Below, piece after piece: positions 26,802-29,792 of a stretch of DNA of 29,792 nt (within the stretch, counting starts at the first letter, position 1; the number at the start of each line of letters is the position of its first letter). Origin of the DNA: Gracilaria vermiculophylla (Eukaryota > Rhodophyta > Florideophyceae > Gracilariales > Gracilariaceae). The DNA lies in NCBI GenBank assembly GCA_019155205.2, contig JAHNZQ020000277.1:1167146-1196937 (forward strand), given 5' to 3'. Below the pieces are notes generated by a model. That model searched no databases, was not told the DNA's origin, and saw only the letters and a list, made by a program, of their open reading frames with translations. The position numbers and the translations under genes were made by a program.

Positions 26802-27254
26802 CGCGCTCGGCCGCGCGCGCTTGGTGGCGCGCGGCTGGTCGCACGCGGCGGCGGCGCCGTCGGCGCGCGCGCGCTTGGCCGCGCGCGGCTGGTCGCTCGC
26901 GGCGGCGGCTGCGGCGGCGGCGGCGCCGTCGGCAACGGCGTCGGCCCAGCGCACGAGCGCGAGGCACGCGGCGCGCACGTCGGCGAGCGCGCCGTCGCGG
27001 CGCAGCTCGCCGGGGCGCACGGGCGCGCGGCAGGCGCGGCGCGCGCAGCGGCCGGCGCGCGCCGCGGCCGCCGCGCACGCGCCGCAGCAGCGGTGGCCGC
27101 ACGGCAGCACACGCGCCGCGCCCGCCGCCGCCGCCGCCGCGCGGCCGCAGCCGTCGCAGCGCGCCGCGCCGCGCAGCGGCTCGCACGCCGCGCGCGCGCG
27201 CGCCACCGCCGCGCCGGCCGCCAGCCGCGCGTCGCGCCGTCGCGCCGCCGCCAT
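26793..27254 (-). CDS. Small RING-finger-like protein, possible ubiquitin ligase
   Basis: From the ATG at 27254 the frame encodes 153 residues. The cysteine/histidine pattern is C33-x2-C36-x15-C52-x-H54-x2-C57-x2-C60-x9-C70-x4-C75, with the RING core seen as VLPCGHRCCGAC and RCARRACRAPV. The first six ligands have canonical C3HC4 spacing. The final pair is spaced by four residues instead of two, so zinc binding of the second site is less certain. A conserved-looking helix (DVRAACLALVRWADAV) follows. Two tandem basic segments, SDQPRAAKRARADG and CDQPRATKRARPS, could act as nuclear signals. RING proteins usually act as E3 ubiquitin ligases; the substrate is unknown. Its ordered Cys/His pattern in this biased DNA is hard to get by chance. 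It is divergent from the IP6K-type gene with about 108 bp between starts. Confidence 0.65.
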   Translation of the reverse strand: MAAARRRDARLAAGAAVARARAACEPLRGAARCDGCGRAAAAAAGAARVLPCGHRCCGACAAAAARAGRCARRACRAPVRPGELRRDGALADVRAACLALVRWADAVADGAAAAAAAAASDQPRAAKRARADGAAAACDQPRATKRARPSARQ

Positions 27255-27362
27255 GCGCGCGCGCGCCGCCGCCGTTTTTTCGCGCGCCCATTTGTGCGTT
27301 AAGGGCGCGCGCGGGCGGCGCGCGCTGGGCGCCGCCGCCCCGCGCGCGCGCGCGCTGCTGCC
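27255..27362. promoter_or_regulatory. Short divergent promoter with a T-run
   Basis: Only 108 bp separate the ATGs of the RING-like and IP6K-type genes. It contains the only A+T-rich words nearby, GTTTTTTCG and CCCATTTGTGCGTTAAGG (27274-27303), within otherwise G+C-only sequence. A bidirectional core promoter is inferred. Confidence 0.5.
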
Positions 27363-27447
27363 ATGGCGGACCGGGCTGCGCGCGACACGCCGCGCCGCGC
27401 CGCCGCCGCCGCCGTGCCCGACTGCGCTGCGCGCGACGCGCCGCGCC

Positions 27448-27478
<31 letters not shown>

Positions 27479-27864
27479 AGCCGCCGCCGCCGCAGCCGCC
27501 GCCGCCGCCGCCGCCGCAGCCGCCGCGCCCTACCCGCACCAGGTGGGCGGCCACGGCCAGCTGCGCGTGGCGCCGTGCGGGCGCATCCTCAAGCCGCTGC
27601 TCCTCAAGGAGCTCGCCTTCTACCGCTACATCAACAGCGACCAGCTGCCGCCCGACATGCGCTGGATTCGGCGCGCCACGCCCGCCTTTTACGGCGTCGC
27701 CGACGCCGTGCGCTTCGCCGACGCCGCCCCCGACGCACACGCCGCCGCCGCCGCCGCCGCCGCTGGCGCCGAGCAGCCGCCGCTGCGCTGGCTGGGCGAC
27801 GACGGCGCCGTGCGCACGGCCGGCTCGCCCTGGGCCGCGCACATGCGGCAGCGCGCGGCAGACA

Positions 27865-27899
<35 letters not shown>

Positions 27900-28388
27900 A
27901 GCGGCGGTGGCGCCAACGGCAGCGGCAGCAGCGCGCGCAGCGCACGCGGCGGCGAGCACGCGCGGCTGGCCATCAAGCTGGAGGACATCAACGCGCAGTT
28001 TGCCATCCCGTGCGTGCTGGACTGCAAGATGGGCACGCGCCACTACGACGACGACGCCAGCGCCGACAAGCGGCGGCGCCACATCGCCAAGGCGCGCGCC
28101 ACGACGTCGGCGCGCTGCGGCGTGCGGCTGATCGGCATGCAGTCGTTCAAGCGCGGCGGCGGCGGCGGCGGCGGCGGCGCGTTCGAGAGCCGCGACAAGT
28201 ACCACGGGCGCGCGCTGCGCGAGCGCGACCTCGTGCCGCAGCTCACGTGGTTCTTCCACGACAGCGAGCGCGTGCGCGCCGAGTGCGCGGCGGCGGCGCT
28301 GGAGCGCGTGCGCGCGCTGCGCGCGCACGTGGCGCGCCAGCGCCACTTCTTCTTCTACTCGTCGTCGCTGCTGCTGGTGTACGAGGGC

Positions 28389-28419
<31 letters not shown>

Positions 28420-28808
28420 GCGCGCGCGTGGACGTGCGCATGATCGACTTTGCGCACACGGTGCGCTCGCACGGGCGGCGCGACGACGGCTACCTAAAGG
28501 GCGTGGACTACCTCATTTGGCTGCTGGCGCGCGTGGTGCACAACGCGCGGCGCGCCGCGCGCGCGCCCTTGCTGCTGTCGTCGCCGCCGTCGCCGCCGCC
28601 GTCGCCGCCGTCGTCGCCGCCATCGCTGCCATCGCCGCCGTCGCCGCCGCCGTCGCCGCCATCGCCGCCGTCTTCTCCGCCATCGCCGCCGTGTTCTCCG
28701 CCATCGCCGCCGTCGCCGCCGTCGCCGTCGGCGCGCACGGCGGCGGCGCTGGCGGCGGTGGGCGCGGCGGCGCGCGGCGGCGCGGCGGCGCAGACGGCGC
28801 GGCGGTGA
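27363..28808 (+). CDS. IP6K: Inositol (hexakis/poly)phosphate kinase, IP6K/IPK family
   Basis: The 481-residue protein has all hallmark blocks of inositol polyphosphate kinases. QVGGHGQLRVAPCGRILKPL is the N-lobe ATP region, followed by KELAFYRYI. The substrate-binding PxxxDxKxG motif appears as PCVLDCKMGTRHYDDDAS (P216, D220, K222, G224). GVRLIGMQSF, SSLLLVYEG (about 334-342), VRMIDFAHT (D362, H365) and DDGYLKGVDYLIWLL complete the catalytic core. Such kinases phosphorylate inositol phosphates, making pyrophosphates such as 5-IP7 in the IP6K branch. The DDAS and GMQ details favour IP6K over IPMK, but this is not certain. Polyalanine (residues 15-57), Gly-rich insertions and a Ser/Pro tail (about 403-457) are extra. 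The stop lies in a GGTGAGT word that resembles a splice donor, so a further exon cannot be excluded. Confidence 0.9.
27400..27528 (+). repeat. GCC triplet repeats encoding polyalanine
   Basis: Interrupted GCC/GCA triplets encode an almost pure alanine stretch before the kinase domain. It lies outside the conserved kinase fold. Confidence 0.85.
28575..28730 (+). repeat. TCGCCGCCG-type repeat encoding a Ser/Pro tail
   Basis: Tandem TCGCCGCCG and CCATCGCCG units encode repeated SPP with rare Leu or Cys substitutions at the C-terminus of the kinase, after the last conserved block. Confidence 0.85.
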
Positions 28809-29679
28809 GTGCGCGCGCGCGGCGTAAAAGCAGCACGCGGGGCGCGCCGGTGGGCGCCGCGTTGCGCAGGCGCGAGAGCGGAAAGCTGCGCGGCGCGCGC
28901 ACGCGCGCGCGCGCGCGCGCAATTGGCGGCGGCGCGCGCGAGATGCACGGCGGCGCGCGCGGCGCATGCGCGCCATCGGTTGCGCCGCGCCGATGGCTGC
29001 GCGCCGCGCGCCTTTAACAGGGTTTGCGCGCGCCGCCGCCAGTTAGGGCTGGCTGCGCGCGCGCGCCGCGGAACGTTGCACGCGCGCGCGCGCGCGCCGC
29101 GGCGGCGGCGCAGGCGGCGGCGGCGGCCGAGGCGCGCGCGGGACGGGCGGCGCCGAGCGCGACGGGGGGGCGACGGGCGCGTCGGCGCGCGACGAGCGCG
29201 ACGGGGGGCGACGGGCGCGACCAGCGCGACGGCGGTCGCCACCGCCGCCGCCGCGGCGCGCAGCGCAGCAACGGAGAGCGTACTCGCCGGCGCGCGCGGC
29301 GCACCTCGCGGCGGCGCGCGCAGATCCGCGCAGATACGCCGCGCACGCGCGCGCGCCAATAGCGGCGGCGCCGCGCGCGGCGCGCACAAAAGGCGCCGCC
29401 ACCGCCCCGGCAGCCGCCGCCGCCGCCGCCGCCGCCGCCGCGGCGCGCGCCCAATCGGCGGCGCGCGCGCGCGCGCGGCGCCGCTAACCGCCGCGCACAT
29501 GCGCCGCCGCGCCGCAAATGGCGCGCAAAAAAGGCGCGCCGCGCGCCGCGCGCCGCGCGCGCGCGCCGCCGCCGCCGCCGCGACTGTCTCCGCCGCGCCG
29601 CCGCTGCGCGCCGCGCCGCCGCGCCGCCGCGCCGCCGCGCGCCCCCAAGAGCGCCGCCACCCGCCGCAAACCGCCGCCG
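28809..29679. other. Extremely G+C-rich region with no supported gene
   Basis: The sequence is dominated by GCGC/CGCG words and CCG/GCG triplets. Frames of 100-330 codons exist on both strands, but they consist of Ala, Arg, Gly and Pro with no ordered segment, and several overlap each other. I cannot support a gene here. Alternating purine-pyrimidine (GC)n runs near 28900-28920 and 29080-29098 could adopt Z-DNA. Confidence 0.55.

Positions 29680-29792
<113 letters not shown>

Noticed and set aside
26057..29017. 986-codon plus-strand frame
   Set aside because: It is antisense to COX10 and the RING-like gene and out of phase with the kinase, and exists because stops are rare in this composition.
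28508..29500. 330-codon minus-strand frame at the right edge
   Set aside because: It is low complexity throughout and overlaps the kinase tail in antisense, so there is nothing to support coding.

Overview
The window is nuclear DNA of a photosynthetic eukaryote, most likely a red alga or a close relative (inference). The reasons are nuclear genes for plastid proteins (an S2P-type EGY protease, ribosomal protein bS21 with a transit peptide, a plastid PDZ protein), eukaryotic genes (USE1 SNARE, SRP19, cytosolic uL15, COX10, an IP6K-type kinase), short GT-AG introns of about 85-185 nt, and plastid transit peptides that carry Phe within the first residues (MTAFV.., MDRCSAFVP.., MAAFAAP..), a habit of red algae and glaucophytes.

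Layout. Positions 1-2.5 kb are repeat and transposon territory: an open reading frame running off the left edge, a large imperfect inverted repeat (arms of about 450 bp), and a decayed Tc1/mariner transposase with its outer inverted repeat. From 3 to 21 kb lies an ordinary gene-dense region of balanced composition: a plant NSH3-like nucleoside hydrolase, a plastid-type protein with a C-terminal anchor, RPL27A (uL15, four exons including a 19-nt microexon), a PPR-like protein, plastid RPS21 (two exons), a plastid PDZ protein, a TPT/nucleotide-sugar-type transporter, an EGY metalloprotease, USE1 and SRP19 (three exons). The end of SRP19 is tandemly triplicated downstream.

From about 21.5 kb composition rises sharply and becomes extremely G+C rich to the right edge. 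This part holds a conserved plastid protein, a protein with a possible telomere/RPA-like OB fold, COX10, a small RING-like protein and an IP6K-family kinase. Conserved catalytic blocks are preserved but are separated by Ala/Arg/Gly/Pro low-complexity stretches. Stop codons are so rare here that long spurious frames exist on both strands. The window ends in a run of 113 C.

Most gene pairs are divergent or convergent. Divergent pairs share upstream regions of about 0.1-0.9 kb: RPL27A/PPR, RPS21/PDZ, transporter/EGY, USE1/SRP19, plastid protein/OB-fold protein, RING/IP6K. The genes do not form one pathway. Plastid biogenesis and proteostasis (bS21, PDZ, EGY and two unknown plastid proteins) is the most common theme.
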